From Cherax quadricarinatus (Eukaryota; Arthropoda; Malacostraca; Decapoda; Parastacidae): a stretch of DNA of 64,000 bases. The position numbers and the translations under genes were made by a program. The stretch lies in assembly GCF_038502225.1 (NCBI RefSeq), contig NW_027196454.1, positions 1-64,000 of the forward strand. Reading direction: 5' to 3'. Under the pieces are notes generated by a model that ran no database searches, was not told where the DNA came from, and saw nothing but the letters and a program-made list of their open reading frames with translations. Positions 52,741 through 63,680 of the stretch are shown piece after piece; position 1 is the first letter of the stretch, and each line of letters starts with the position of its first letter.

Positions 52741-55018
52741 TTATACTCACCCCAAGATCTTTCTCCTTGAGTGAGGTTTGCAGTCTTTGGCCACCTAGCC
52801 TATACTCTGTCTGTGGTCTTCTGTGCCCTTCCCCTATCTTCATGACTTTGCATTTGGCAGGATTAAATTCGAGAAGCCATTTGCTGGACCAGGTGTCCAG
52901 TCTGTCCAGGTCTCTTTGAAGTCCTGCCTGGTCCTCATCAGATTTAATTCTCCTCATTAACTTCACATCATCTGCAAACAGGGACACTTCTGAGTCTAAC
53001 CCTTCCGTCATGTCGTTCATATATACCAAAAATAGCACTGGTTCTAGGACCGACCCCTGTGGGACCCCGCTCGTCACAGGTGCCCACTGTGATACATCAT
53101 TACGTACCATGACTCGTTGTTGCCTCCCTGTCAGGTATTCTCTGATCCATTGCAGTGCCCTTCCTGTTATATGCACCTGATGCTCTAGCTTCTGCACTAA
53201 TCTCTTGTGAGGAACTGTGTCAAAGGCCTTCTTGCAGTCCAAGAAGATGCAATCAACCCACCCCTCTCTCTCTTGTCTTACTTCTGTTATTTTATCATAA
53301 AACTCCAGAAGGTTTGTGACACAGGATTTGCCTTCCGTGAATCCGTGCTGGTTGGCATTTATACTCCTGTTCCGTTCCAGGTGCTCCACCACTCTCCTCC
53401 TGATAATCTTCTCCATAATTTTGCATACTATACACGTCAATGACACAGGTCTATAGTTTAGTGCCTCTTTTCTGTCTCCTTTTTTAAAAATGGGAACTAC
53501 ATTTGCCGTCTTCCATACCTCAGGTAGTTGCCCAGTTTCCAGGGATGTGTTGAAGATTGTGGTAAGTGGCACGCACAACATATCTGCTCCCTCTCTAAGG
53601 ACCCATGGGGAGATGTTGTCCGGTCCCATTGCCTTTGAGGTATGGATGTCCCTTAGCAGTTTCTTCACCTCCTCCTCATCTGTATGTATGTCGTCCAACA
53701 CTTGTTGGTGTATTCCTTGCTGGTGTCCCCATCTGGTCTGTCCCCCCAGAGTCCTTCCTGTCTCTACTGTAAATACTTCCTTAAATCTCGTGTTGAGCTC
53801 CTCACATACCTCTTGATCGTTTCTTGTGAGTTCTCCACCTTCTTTTCTCAGCCTTATCACCTGGTCCTTGACTGTTGACTTCCTCCTAATGTGGCTATAC
53901 AGCAGTTTCGGGTCAGATTTGACTTTCGATGCTATGTCGTTTTCATACTGTCGCTGGGCCTCCCTCCTTATCTGTGCATACTCGTTTCTGGCTCTTCCAC
54001 TAATCTCCTTGTTTTCCTGGGTCCTATGCCTCCTGTACCTTTTCCATTCTCTGTTGCACTTAGTTTTTGCCTCCCTACACCTTCGGGTAAACCAAGGACT
54101 CGTTTTGGTCTTTCTATTATTTCTGTTTCCCTTGGGAACAAAACTTTCCTCTGCCTCCTTGCACTTTGTTGCCACATATTCCATCATCTCGTTTACTGAT
54201 TTTCCTACCATTTCTCTGTCCCACTGAACCTCCTGCAGGAAGTTTCTCATACCTGTGTAGTCCCCCCTTTTATAGTTTGGCCTGTCCCCTTCAGCTCCTG
54301 TTACCTTCTCCACTTGTAACTCTACTATATAGTCAAAACTCAGAACCACATGATCGCTAGCTCCAAGGGGCCTCTCGTAAGTGATATCCTCAATGTCTGA
54401 ACTGCTCAGGGTGAACACAAGATCCAGTCTTGCTGGCTCATCCTCCCCTCTCTCTCTGGTTGTGTCCCTGACATGTTGATGTATGAGGTTTTCAAGTACC
54501 ACATCCATCATCTTGGCTCTCCATGTTTCGGGACCCCCTTGTGGCTCCAGGTTTTCCCAGTCGATCTCCCTGTGGTTGAAATCGCCCATTACCAGTAACT
54601 TTGCTCTGCTCGAGTGAGCTCTTCTTGCCACCTCAGCCAGTGTGTCCACCATCATCCTGTTGTTTTCTTCGTACTCCTCTCTTGGCCTCCTGCAGTTCTG
54701 TGGTGGGTTATACATCACTCCAATGACTACTTTATGTTCTCCGGACTGAATTGTACCTACAATGTAGTCTCTTTCTCCAATCATGTCCATGCCTTCCATT
54801 TCCTCAAATCCCCATCGGTGTTTTATGAGCAGTGCAACCCCTCCTCCCCCTCTACTCCTTCTATCTTTCCTCAGGATCTGGTATCCTGTTGGGAAGATTG
54901 TGTCTGTTATTGTCTCAGCGAGTTTTGTTTCTGTGACTGCTATGATGTCTGGGGATTTTTCACTGATTCTTTCATTCCACTCCTCATGTTTATTCGTTAT
55001 TCCATCTGCGTTTGTGTA
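52741..55018 (-). pseudogene. LINE-C endonuclease-RT ORF, open up to the SINE
   Basis: About 760 codons are open without a stop. Endonuclease: '[20 protein letters not shown]', 'IAVTETKLAE', 'IGVMYNPPQN', 'LVMGDFNHREIDW', 'RLDLVFTLSSSD' and 'GASDHVVLSF'. Linker: many Arg/Lys. RT: 'NYRPVSLTCIVCKIMEK', 'NQHGFTEGKSCVTNLLEF', 'FLDCKKAFDTVPHKRL', 'SGVPQGSVLEPVLF', 'SLFADDVKLMRR' and 'LQTSLKEKDLGVSIT'. The open frame extends artificially upstream into His-Thr codons of the microsatellite and downstream into the SINE. The gene lacks any ORF1 and its own start codon, so it counts as truncated. The CR1/L2-like family is inferred. Confidence 0.88.
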
Positions 55019-55020
55019 CC

Positions 55021-55320
55021 AAACCTTTGTGTGTGTGTGTGTGTGCGTGCGTGTGTGTGGGTGTGTGTGAGGGTGTGTGTGCGGGTGTGTGTGAGGGTGT
55101 GTGTGTGTGTGTGCGTGTGTGTGTGTGTGTGTGCGTGTGTGGGTGTGTGTGTGCGTGTGTGGGTGTGTGTGTGCGTGTGTGGGTGTGTGTGTGTGTGTGT
55201 GTGGGTGTGTGTGTGTGGGTGTGTGTGAGGGTGTGTGTGTGGGTGTGTGTGAGGGTGTGTGTGTGTGGGTGTTGGTGTGTGTGTGTGTGGGTGTGTGTGT
55301 GTGGGTGTGCATCCTTGTGT
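55021..55320. repeat. GT/GGGTGT compound microsatellite
   Basis: About 300 bp of GT repeats with regular GGGTGT and GCGTGT interruptions begins at the 5' edge of the LINE-C copy. Looser TGTGCG sequence follows to about 55410. Confidence 0.95.
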
Positions 55321-55420
55321 GTATGCATATATTTGTACGCTCGTGTGCACATGTCCGTGCGTGTGCCCTCGTGTGTGTATGTGCGCGCGCGCGCTAGTGT
55401 GGGTGTGTTGAGAATTTTGG

Positions 55421-56455
55421 CCTTACCAGCTAAGATATAATTATATATAATGAACACTTAGCTGATAAATGACAGCAAATCGTCTACACAGCCGCCCCTG
55501 CAGACGAGGTCTAGAAGCTGTCGAAACCATCACAACAGTGGGCTGTCAAGAGATACAATTTGTAAGTATAAATTACCCCTAGGGGGTGTTATGTCAGCAT
55601 ATTTCATTCGATGATGGCTGACGAAATACCTACTTGTTTGGACTCAAAAGTCCACACCTTACTGCCAATTATAGGTTGATTACAAACTCCTTGTGACTCA
55701 AGAATTGCGCAATCCCCCGATCTACAAGAAATTCGTAACATACCTTGCTCTTTGTAACATGAGCTATGGTGTTCTCAACACCTTCGACAGGTATCGGTGA
55801 CTTGATAGAAGCTGAAGTGTCCTTGGATGTCCACGTCTTCCATTGTCTAGGAAACGCACACTGGTACACTATGTTCCACAAGATTTGTCTTTATTGTTCA
55901 CAATGCATCACAAGAGAAGCTGATCACACTTCTCAAGTGTTTGTGTTAGAGACACTTTGTTCACACTAACGCACATATCAGTATCCTGGCGTCAGTGCCA
56001 CTCTCCATAGAGTCAAAGATAGTCTGCCTTCGCTACAGCGCTCCATGCCGTCACTGCCCCCAGTACACAAAAAAAACGCTGACCTAGTACCTTGCATCCT
56101 TGTCACCTCCACAATGAAGCAAAGCAGAATGTTTGTTTCTTGCTGTCTTAAGCATAGACAACAATATTTTTACTATGGTAATAAAGTGGGAGCAGGATTT
56201 TCCTTAATTGTCCTGCTAAAGTAAGAATGTATTGTCTCTTATAAAAATACACTTTGCAACACCGCTGCAAGGAGCAGAGGTCACTTGACTACGTGGCATA
56301 GCATCTGTGATCAATTACTCACTCTAGCAGTAAACAAGACGCTCGCCCCTTCTGAGAGGGCTTGGCCCCTCAGGGCTGAAAGGGGCTGAAAGGGCTGAAG
56401 GGGGCTGATATCCCCCTCCTGGAGAAAATTTCTCCACAGGGTGTATGATCCACTT
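55421..56455. other. No gene recognised; short GGGCTGAAA repeat
   Basis: Otherwise unassigned. At about 56366-56412 the unit 'ggggctgaaa' recurs three to four times just before 'gatatccccctcctggagaa'. Short frames (for example 55669-55881) show no domain. Confidence 0.45.
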
Positions 56456-56459
56456 AATA

Positions 56460-56742
56460 TTTGTATTTATAACTCATTACAATTGTGACCAGGTGTGGAC
56501 GTATCAGTGGTTCATTACTTTGTAATTTGTTCATGACTGTAACCATGTATAGGAGTGAAGCTGATTCATTACCTCTGTAACTTGCCATGATTAGTGACCA
56601 GATCTACCTGGAGTTCATTACCTTTGTAACTAGTTCAGCTATCATAACTTTGGGGTCCAGTCACTGGACCCATTATGTACCTTTGTAATCTTTTGACTAC
56701 CGCCCACAGGATAGGTATGGGGTGCATAAAGATATTAAACTA

Positions 56743-56743
<1 letters not shown>
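56460..56743 (+). mobile_element. LINE-G-like 3' region and terminal hairpin
   Basis: Imperfect 65-70-bp repeats of 'ttcattacctttgtaact' occur at about 56505, 56563 and 56616. They are followed at 56700-56720 by 'cgcccacaggataggtatgg' and 'ggtgcataaagatattaaac'. This terminal block matches the ends at 35470-35510 and 60765-60795. A GT microsatellite starts right after it. Confidence 0.6.
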
Positions 56744-56838
<95 letters not shown>

Positions 56839-56886
56839 GTTACCATTTTGTCCTAGGCACATGTCGATTAGACACTAGGCCTGTTG

Positions 56887-56939
<53 letters not shown>

Positions 56940-56994
56940 TGTGTGTGTGTGTACTCACCTATTTGTGGTTGTGGTTGAGTCTTAGCTCCTGGCC

Positions 56995-57031
<37 letters not shown>
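56744..57031. repeat. GT arrays enclosing a conserved spacer and a solo LINE-C tail
   Basis: Three GT runs (56744-56834, about 56890-56951, 56997-57031) are separated by two unique blocks. The first (56832-56880, with 'ttagttaccattttgt' and 'acatgtcgattagacact') matches 17032-17080 inverted. The second (56952-56997) is a 46-bp LINE-C 3' tail with 'tactcacctatttgtggtt' and 'tagctcctggccccg', with no coding sequence attached. Confidence 0.9.
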
Positions 57032-57041
<10 letters not shown>

Positions 57042-57550
57042 CGCACGCATCATTTTTCACGACTCCAGTTTTAGAGACTCCAGAACGTGCCGAGTTTAGT
57101 TCCGTCCTGAGTGTTATACATTGGACGGCCAGAATCAGAGGTGCCATGTTCAATCATACTGACCTTTTTAGACTTCCTACTTTTAGACCTTGCTGGCTCT
57201 GGTCACGTCTTTCCAAAGAAAATTATTAATATAGATGATGCGGTAAATATTCTAGGCAGCTGCCGTGACAGGGATGGAAATGAGGGCAGAACGCAGGTAC
57301 ATGGCGTGTACCCACTTCTCATTTCCCACTTTTTCTTATTCAGTTTCTGTACTAATGGAATTATTTATTTGTCTTCCGCCAAATGTCTGCCAATAGGCTC
57401 AACAGTGTATTTTATACTGATTTAATCAGTACAGAAATGAGAAGATGTGATGTGGTGTAGACAGGTACACGGACTCTACTTCTCAATTTTTTAGCTTCTT
57501 AAAACACATTTCCATCAGTGTTTCACGATCATTTTTAAATTTATTTCCCT
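57032..57550. other. No gene recognised
   Basis: No motif, repeat unit or domain identified. Confidence 0.4.
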
Positions 57551-57554
57551 CCCC

Positions 57555-57955
57555 CTTCATTCAGAAGTAATAGCACATGTGCCAATAAGCGTCCTAGTGA
57601 TATCCCTCCAAGAAAAAACTCGAAATAATGGATTCAAATTGGATACGTTTAAATTTAGAAAGCATATAGGAAAGTACTGGTTTGGAAATAATGTAGTCGA
57701 TGAGTAGAACAGTTTACTTAGTTGGGTCATTAAAGCTAAAAACTTGAGTAACTTCAAATTTAAGTGAGGGGTCGGATCTTAGAGGGTCTTGTACACGAGT
57801 TAATAGAGGTATCAAAGCTTATTCCTCGAGTAACATTGAAAGTGGGTTGGTCAAATATTTTTCTTAGTTGGTTTGGGTTTGAGAGGGACTTGCCTAATAT
57901 GGGCCATTAGGCCTGCTGCAGTGTTCCTGTTTTCTTATGTTCTTACTAGAAATAG
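57555..57955 (+). pseudogene. LINE-B C-terminal fragment and 3' end (plus strand)
   Basis: The plus strand encodes 'RNNGFKLDTFKFRKHIGKYW' and 'FGNNVVDE', then a stop, matching the LINE-B tail at 3981-4232. It ends with 'attaggcctgctgcagtgtt' and 'cttatgttctta', the LINE-B 3' terminus. Stops are present and the copy is 5'-truncated. Confidence 0.8.
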
Positions 57956-58394
57956 CACAGGTACTGATGTGCATAAATATTCTGATATGTTGATAACATC
58001 GTGATGTATGCAACATGCACTGTATTACTCCCCAAAACACTAGATACCAAGTGGGTGTAGATCAATAAAAATATCGAGTATTATTGTACGGTGTTCCACA
58101 GGAAAATGGCTTCAAGGTGGGTAAAATGTCTATTTTTTTATCCAACACAACGAGCCTCTCTGTCCATGGATGCTTGGTGCAGAATGTGTTGCTCCTTGAC
58201 GCCATCGTCAGTGAAGGAAATAAGAAAGTAAAACCGTTTTTTTACTCTTGGTGTGAAAAAGGAGTATGACTGAACATCAATCTTCTCTTAATAGAGCATT
58301 ACGCGATCACCATTTTTACCATCTACGGTAAAAATGGAATAAATAAATATGTAATTATGAATATAAACATGTTCTTGATGGTTTTATCTTGTAG
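57956..58394. other. No gene recognised
   Basis: AT-rich with no assignable feature. A short frame at 58084-58269 has no domain signature. Confidence 0.4.
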
Positions 58395-58535
58395 CTTTAG
58401 TAATAATGTAGTCTGATGCAATATAGTTTGGTGCAATGTAGTTTGGTATAGTGTAGTTTGTTGTATCGTAGTTTGTGCAATGTTGTATGGTGCAGTGTGG
58501 TGTAGTATAGGCTAGTGTAGTATCATGTGGTGTAT
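58395..58535 (+). repeat. Degenerate GTAGTTTGGTGCAAT-type repeat
   Basis: About eight variants of a ~15-bp unit ('gtagtttggtgcaat', 'gtagtttggtatagt', 'gtagtttgttgtatc') follow one another and become looser toward the right. Confidence 0.65.
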
Positions 58536-58804
58536 TTATTCTCGGTGCGTCACAACTGACGTAAACAGTCTCAGGATGATGATGGTGGTGTTGGATCACC
58601 AAGGTTTGTCGTGGAGGCGAACACACGTTTACCTCACTGGGTTTATACAGCTCGTTGCCTGACATATCACGCCGCATTTCTCTAATTTGCTTATTTGTGA
58701 TTCAACTTGCGTTTTATTGGTTTATGTAACCAAAATTAACTTGAATTTAATAAAAATACGATTTGGCGGAAAATAAGAAAGGTTTCGAAATTGATGTTGA
58801 GATA

Positions 58805-58979
58805 ACCGGTACACACACACACACATACACAGTGAAGAGGCGGGGCCAAGAGCTGAGACTCGATCCCTGCAACCACAACTAGGCGAGTACAACTAGGCGA
58901 GTACATATACACCAAAGAGGCGAGACCAGGAGCCATGAATCGACCCCTGCAACGACATATAGAAAAGTATATATAGGTG

Positions 58980-59066
<87 letters not shown>

Positions 59067-59492
59067 CAGAGGCGCGTCCAGGAGCTATAACTCGAACCCT
59101 GCAACCACTTATACGGAAGTACAGATAGGTGAACTCGAGCGCGGGCACACACACACAAGAGAAGAAGCGGGTCCAGGAGCTATGAATGAGATGGGACACA
59201 GAAACAAGGGGTCACAATTGGAAGATGAAGACACAGATGAGTCAAAGGGATGTTAGGAAGTATTTCTTCAGTTATCGATTTGTCAGGAAGTGGAACAGTC
59301 TGGCAAGTGATGTAGTGGAGGCAGGAACCATACCTAGTTTTAAGACGAGGTATGATACAGCTCATGGAGCAGGGAGAGAACCCAGTAGCGACCAGTGAAG
59401 AGGCGGGGCTAGGAGCCGAGTCTCGACTTCTGCAACCACAATTAGGTGAGTACAATTAGGTGAGTGTACACACACACACACACACACACAAA
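58805..59492 (+). mobile_element. Cluster of LINE-C 3' tails separated by (AC)n tracts
   Basis: Four to five tails occur in the same orientation: about 58830-58905, 58912-58983, 59065-59135, 59150-59190 and 59395-59465. Each carries variants of 'gaggcggggccaggagct', 'cgacccctgcaaccac' and 'taggtgagtac'. AC tracts follow at 58983-59063 and 59466-59492, and shorter ones at 58808 and 59146. Only the last tail has coding sequence attached (59190-59395). Confidence 0.87.
59190..59395 (+). pseudogene. LINE-C extreme C-terminal fragment
   Basis: The 70-aa frame contains 'RWDTETRGHNWKMKTQMSQR', 'VRKYFFSYRFVRKWNSLASD' and 'AGTIPSFKTRYDTAHGAGRE', the last ~65 residues of the LINE-C polyprotein as at 51898-52120. 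It is open and joined to the tail at 59395. It is severely 5'-truncated. Confidence 0.87.
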
Positions 59493-60300
59493 GGGGACAG
59501 TCACGTTCAAAGAGGAGCGTGAAATTCGATACGTCAGCGGGGGACCTCAATTTGCAGTGTACATGCAAGCGTGCATGGTGGCAGTGGTGGCGACGGTGAC
59601 CAACACCCCATTATTGATGTCTGCCCACTTGTCACTGCTGGTACTGCTGGTTTCACGCCTGTTAATGTGTTCACTTCCCTCCCTCTCCCCCCTCCCTAAC
59701 CTTACTCCTACCTCCCCACTCCCTCTATTCCACCCCTCCCTCATGTTCACCCCCTTCACTCAATTCTCCACCAGTCATGAGTTCTTTTGCTTTCCTATCA
59801 CCTTCTCTGCAGTTTAGGTGCTATCGTCTTCAGACTCATCACAGAGCACTGATACGCTTTACCCAGCACTTGCATAGCTCTAGAACCTCGAGTTTCTTTT
59901 CACATTTCTATTTTCACTCAGATTATGCCTTATGCATAGTGAATTCGTCATGGATGCCTCAATATCTTTGGGTTACCTTCGTCTTCAACTGCCGCCTACA
60001 AACCCAAGGTAGTGGTCAGAGCTATAGTGTTTCCCTGGTACTCGAGCTCACGCCCTAAGACAGCGTAAAACACAGTTTTTTGGTGAAAATTTGAGAAGTT
60101 TCATTATCGTCGTGAATTGTGTTAACACCATTATCGCTGTACACACTTCTACTTACTATATTTTCTACATTTGGTATCGCAAAGAGAACTGGCCTCCTAT
60201 ATGAACTAGGCGAAATAAATATTGTTAGTAACATACTCAGTTGAATAATAGGATCTCTGAGTATTCTCTGTTTTCTATCAAGGTTTAAGAAGTGATACTG
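59493..60300. other. No gene recognised
   Basis: A C/T-rich patch at about 59670-59770 lies in otherwise unassigned sequence. Confidence 0.4.
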
Positions 60301-60960
60301 CACAGTCAGTTCTCACTCTTAAGCTCTCTAATGTCCTGATCAACGGTCTCCTAAACCTTCTACCTACTTCACATAGTTATAAGATATGCTGATGACATCT
60401 TGAGCTTTACAACAAGGAATAAAACACGAATGCCATTTTTAATGAACTTCAAGCAATTTGTAATCAACTAGGCCTCGTCATATCTTTATTAACGACAAAG
60501 ATATTGACAAGCAAAGAAAATGCCCCACCCATCTATTTGTCGAATGTTTGTCAAGATATTAATGAAAATGAGATCCTAACTAGGCCTATGAAGCAAATAT
60601 CCTAAATTTGCTTGCAACAGATAAGACAGTTGTAGTTATAAATCCAGAAGAACTCCTGTTAACTATTTTGCGGGCCAGGTTTCTAGGCCTTTTTTTTTTG
60701 TATATGTTACTTCTTTGGGGACCAAGATCCTAGGCCTTTTGTATGTCCATCTGATCTTGCGCTACCATCCACAGGGTGGATATGGTTTGCACAATAAACT
60801 AGCTCCTCAGGCTGCAAAATTTAGGATGTTTGCTTAAGACAATTATTGATATAAATCTAGACGAACTCCTGTTAATCCTTTTAGGGCATAGTTCCTAGGC
60901 CTTTTTGGGTATCCATATTCGCTTGCGCTCTACCGTCCACATGATGGATAGTGGCTGCCG
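60300..60960 (+). pseudogene. LINE-G (I-group) RT relic plus duplicated 3' region
   Basis: Frame fragments 'SNVLINGLLNLLPTSHSYK' (from about 60328) and, one base shifted, 'RYADDILSFTTRN' match the 'FNILINALLNAMP' to 'SFADDIMIHTTG' stretch of LINE-E RT. A 3' untranslated block follows at about 60600-60795 and is repeated at about 60810-60955. Each has 'aactcctgttaa', 'cctaggcc' and the hairpin ('ccatccacagggtggatatgg' split as ccatccac/gtggatatgg at 60765-60785; ccgtccac/tggatagtgg at 60933-60954). The same block lies inverted at 32535-32720. Confidence 0.68.
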
Positions 60961-61555
60961 GTAGCCAACAGCTATATAACTTTTGTATATCAAGACACTA
61001 GACACCACCGTTTGTGTGCGACCTGCCGTGCCCCAACCCTAGGGCCAATGGCTTTCCTATTGTCTGGCGGCAATAATTTGTGCCTCGGCCACAGGGCTGG
61101 AATCACTGGGTCTCAGTTGTATGGCAGACGGTGTCTCCACTTTTACACCATCTCCTTTTTGAAAGCCTCTATGGATCATTGTATGACTAAGATCCGTGCC
61201 AGAACGTCATTTCATGAAGAATACCTACCCATCCTTACCCGCAGCAGTCAGTACTTACCTCTATACATTTTGCCAAACCGAGGCTCAAGCCTAGGATTTC
61301 TTGTTGTGAAACATATATAACGTAATTACTACAGAGCTACTCAATACTTGATGAAGGCGGCAATAGTAATAATATTAGCATCAACAGTGTAGTAACAACT
61401 CCACAACTACCTTCCGCACAAAAAACACAAAATGAGTGACCGTGCCATAGCAGGAACCATTCAAATTCTATTCCTTTTCACCCCTGACGTGATAATCGTT
61501 AAAGACAGACGGATACTTTGTCTTGTTTTCATCTCTAATGTGTGGGTTAGTCTTC
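60961..61555. other. No gene recognised
   Basis: A 102-aa open frame (61012-61320) has no domain, signal or repeat that I recognise. I do not call it a gene. Confidence 0.4.
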
Positions 61556-61557
61556 CA

Positions 61558-61830
61558 CACAAGGATCTGTAATTGCTCCGATAATGTTTCTTAATTTATA
61601 CAAATGACTTACAAAAAGAAAAAAAAACTATTGGACTATATTTGCGGATGATGCAAAAAGCAGGGGAAAACAAACTACAAAAATGACTGGAAATCAGTAC
61701 AGAATAACTTGGATAAACTGAGCAAATGGAGTGATGGATGGTGGAATTAAATATAGATAAATACCATGTAATGAAAGTGGGAGAAAGCAAAATCAGGCCA
61801 CAAGAAGAATATATAGACTGTAATTAAATA
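61558..61830 (+). pseudogene. LINE RT relic (unassigned family)
   Basis: 'tttgcggatgatgc' (FADDA) is followed in shifted frames by sequence like 'LQNDLDKLSKWSDGW' and 'LNIDKYHVMKVGESK'. This is the region just downstream of the RT catalytic box. It lies on the plus strand, opposite to the adjacent LINE-B. Confidence 0.65.
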
Positions 61831-61847
61831 GCGAGATCATCATACAA

Positions 61848-62980
61848 AAACATAAGAAAGGGGGAGGAATGCAGCACGCCTACTTGTCCATACAAGGCAG
61901 GTCCAACTCACACCCGCCCACTTATGTATTTATCTAACCTATTTCTAAAATTACACAATGTTTTAGCTTCAATGACGCTACTCGGGAATTTGTTCCACTT
62001 ATCCACAACTCTGTTACAAAACAAATGCCTTCCTATAATCTTTTCTGAATCTAAATTTTTCCAACTTGAAGCCATTACTGCGAGTTTTGTCATGACTAGA
62101 TAATTTTCAGCACGCTATTTACATTCCCTTTATTTATTCCTGTTTTCCATTTATACACCTCAATCATATCCCTAATTCTACGCCTTTTTAGAGAGTGAAG
62201 ATTCAGGGCCCTCAGTATATCCTCATAGGGAAGATTTCTGATACATGGGATCATCTCTGGCCTAACCAACGATATATAGAGTTGAAGAAAAACCTGCGGA
62301 CTTCTGTTATACTTCTTGATATACCAAGAATTTTATTCGCTTTAACGCAAATACTTACGCACTGTTGTCTGGGCTTTAGATTACTGCTAACCAAATCTTT
62401 GTGGCAGTCAGAGATATTAACATCGACATTATTTAGCTTATAAGTATCATGATTATTTACATTTCCAACCCTTAGAACTTTGCATTTGTCTATGTTAAAC
62501 TGCATCTGCCACTTCACCGACCACTGCACCAGTCTATTCAGATCTTCCTGGAGCACTCTAGCGTCCTCGTCAGAATGAATTCGATGGCCTATTTAGGTGT
62601 CATCGGCAAACTTATTTGCGTCGCTATTTATACCCTCATCTATATCGTTTATGTAAATTGTGAACAAGAAGGGACCCAACACTGACCCCTGTGGAACACT
62701 GCTTGTGACGCTTCTGCATTCTGATTTCTCCCCCTTTAAGCAAACTCTTTGTTGCCTATCTGTCAACCACGCCTCTATACAGGAAAGAATTTCTCCTAGT
62801 CCATGTGCCTCAACTTTCCTCAATAGTCTCCGATGCGGCACTCTGTCAAAAGCCTTATTGAAGCCCATATACACAATCTGATATTCAATACCATGATCCA
62901 CCTCCTCAAATACCTTAGCGAAAAAAGTTAGTTCATAAGGCAGGAACGCCCTTTTGAGATTCATTAATCAATTTATGTTT
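61848..62980 (-). pseudogene. LINE-B copy, 3' part
   Basis: On the minus strand: 'DHGIEYQIVYMGFNKAFDRV' and 'SSVPQGSVLGPFLFTIYIND' (62593-62964), 'DLNRLVQWSVKWQMQFNIDK' (62251-62556) and the tail 'FCNRVVDKWNKFPSSVIEAK' (61908-62093). These are RT palm, thumb and C-terminal blocks in the correct order, broken by several frameshifts. The 3' terminus with 'aacataagaaa' on the plus strand is at about 61848. It stops at 62980 where a LINE-A fragment begins and continues after 63680. Confidence 0.85.
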
Positions 62981-63680
62981 ACCTGGAGTTTACCTGGAGA
63001 GAGTTCCGGGGGTCAACGCCCCCGCGGCCCGGTCTGCGACCAGGCCTCCTGGTGGATCAGAGCCTGATCAACAAGGCTGTTGCTGCTGGCTGCACGCAAA
63101 CCAACGTACGAGCCACAGCCCGGCTGATCCGGAACTGACTTTAGGTGCTTGTCCAGTGCCAGCTTGAAGACTGCCAGGGGTCTGTTGGTAATACCCCTTA
63201 TGTGTGCTGGGAGGCAGTTGAACAGTCTCGGGCCCCTGACACTTATTGTATGGTCTCTTAATGTGCTAGTGACACCCCTGCTTTTCATTGGGGGGATGGT
63301 GCATCGTCTGCCAAGTCTTTTGCTTTCGTAGTGAGTGATTCTCGTGTGCAAGTTCGGTACTAGTCCCTCTAGGATTTTCCAGGTGTATATAATCATGTAT
63401 CTCTCCCTCCTGCATTCCAGGGAATACAGGTTTAGGAACCTCAAGCGCTCCCAATAATTGAGGTGTTTTATCTCCGTTATGCGCGCCGTGAAAGTTCTCT
63501 GTACATTTTCTAGGTCGGCAATTTCACCTGCCTTGAAAGGTGCTGTTAGTGTGCAGCAATATTCCAGCCTAGATAGAACAAGTGACCTGAAGAGTGTCAT
63601 CATGGGCATGGCCTCCCTAGTTTTGAAGGTTCTCATTATCCATCCTGTCATTTTTCTAGCAGATGCGATTGATACAATGT
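62981..63680 (-). pseudogene. LINE-A 3' fragment inserted in LINE-B
   Basis: This 700-bp 5'-truncated LINE-A on the minus strand is open from 63651 to 63013 (212 aa: 'GWIMRTFKTREAMPMMTLFR', 'RRCTIPPMKSRGVTSTLRDH', ending 'TGPRGR'). It has the same 3' hairpin and CTCCAGGTAAA repeats as the tandem array. LINE-B sequence flanks it on both sides. Confidence 0.9.

Larger units (their letters stand above)
51818..55020 (-). mobile_element. LINE-C copy, 5'-truncated, interrupted by a SINE
   Basis: This is the best-preserved LINE-C in the window. On the minus strand it runs from the start of the endonuclease (about 55018) to the 3' tail, with two 14-bp AAATAGGTGAGTAC units at 51826-51860. Its 5' edge lies directly in a GT/GGGTGT microsatellite and its 3' edge in a TG microsatellite. 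A SINE at 52441-52732 splits it; about 29 bp of LINE-C sequence present in the 20.4-kb copy is missing at the insertion point. Confidence 0.9.

Noticed and set aside
55021..55312. His-Thr-rich N-terminus of the 894-aa minus-strand frame
   Set aside because: It is microsatellite read-through upstream of the truncated LINE-C. The element's own sequence begins at 'VWYTNADG'.
55021..55320. Telomere-like GGGTGT repeat
   Set aside because: It is irregular GT microsatellite with GGGTGT interruptions. The arthropod telomere unit TTAGG is absent.
61012..61320. Small host gene (102-aa frame)
   Set aside because: It has no domain, splice signals or codon pattern that I can support, and it lies among LINE relics.
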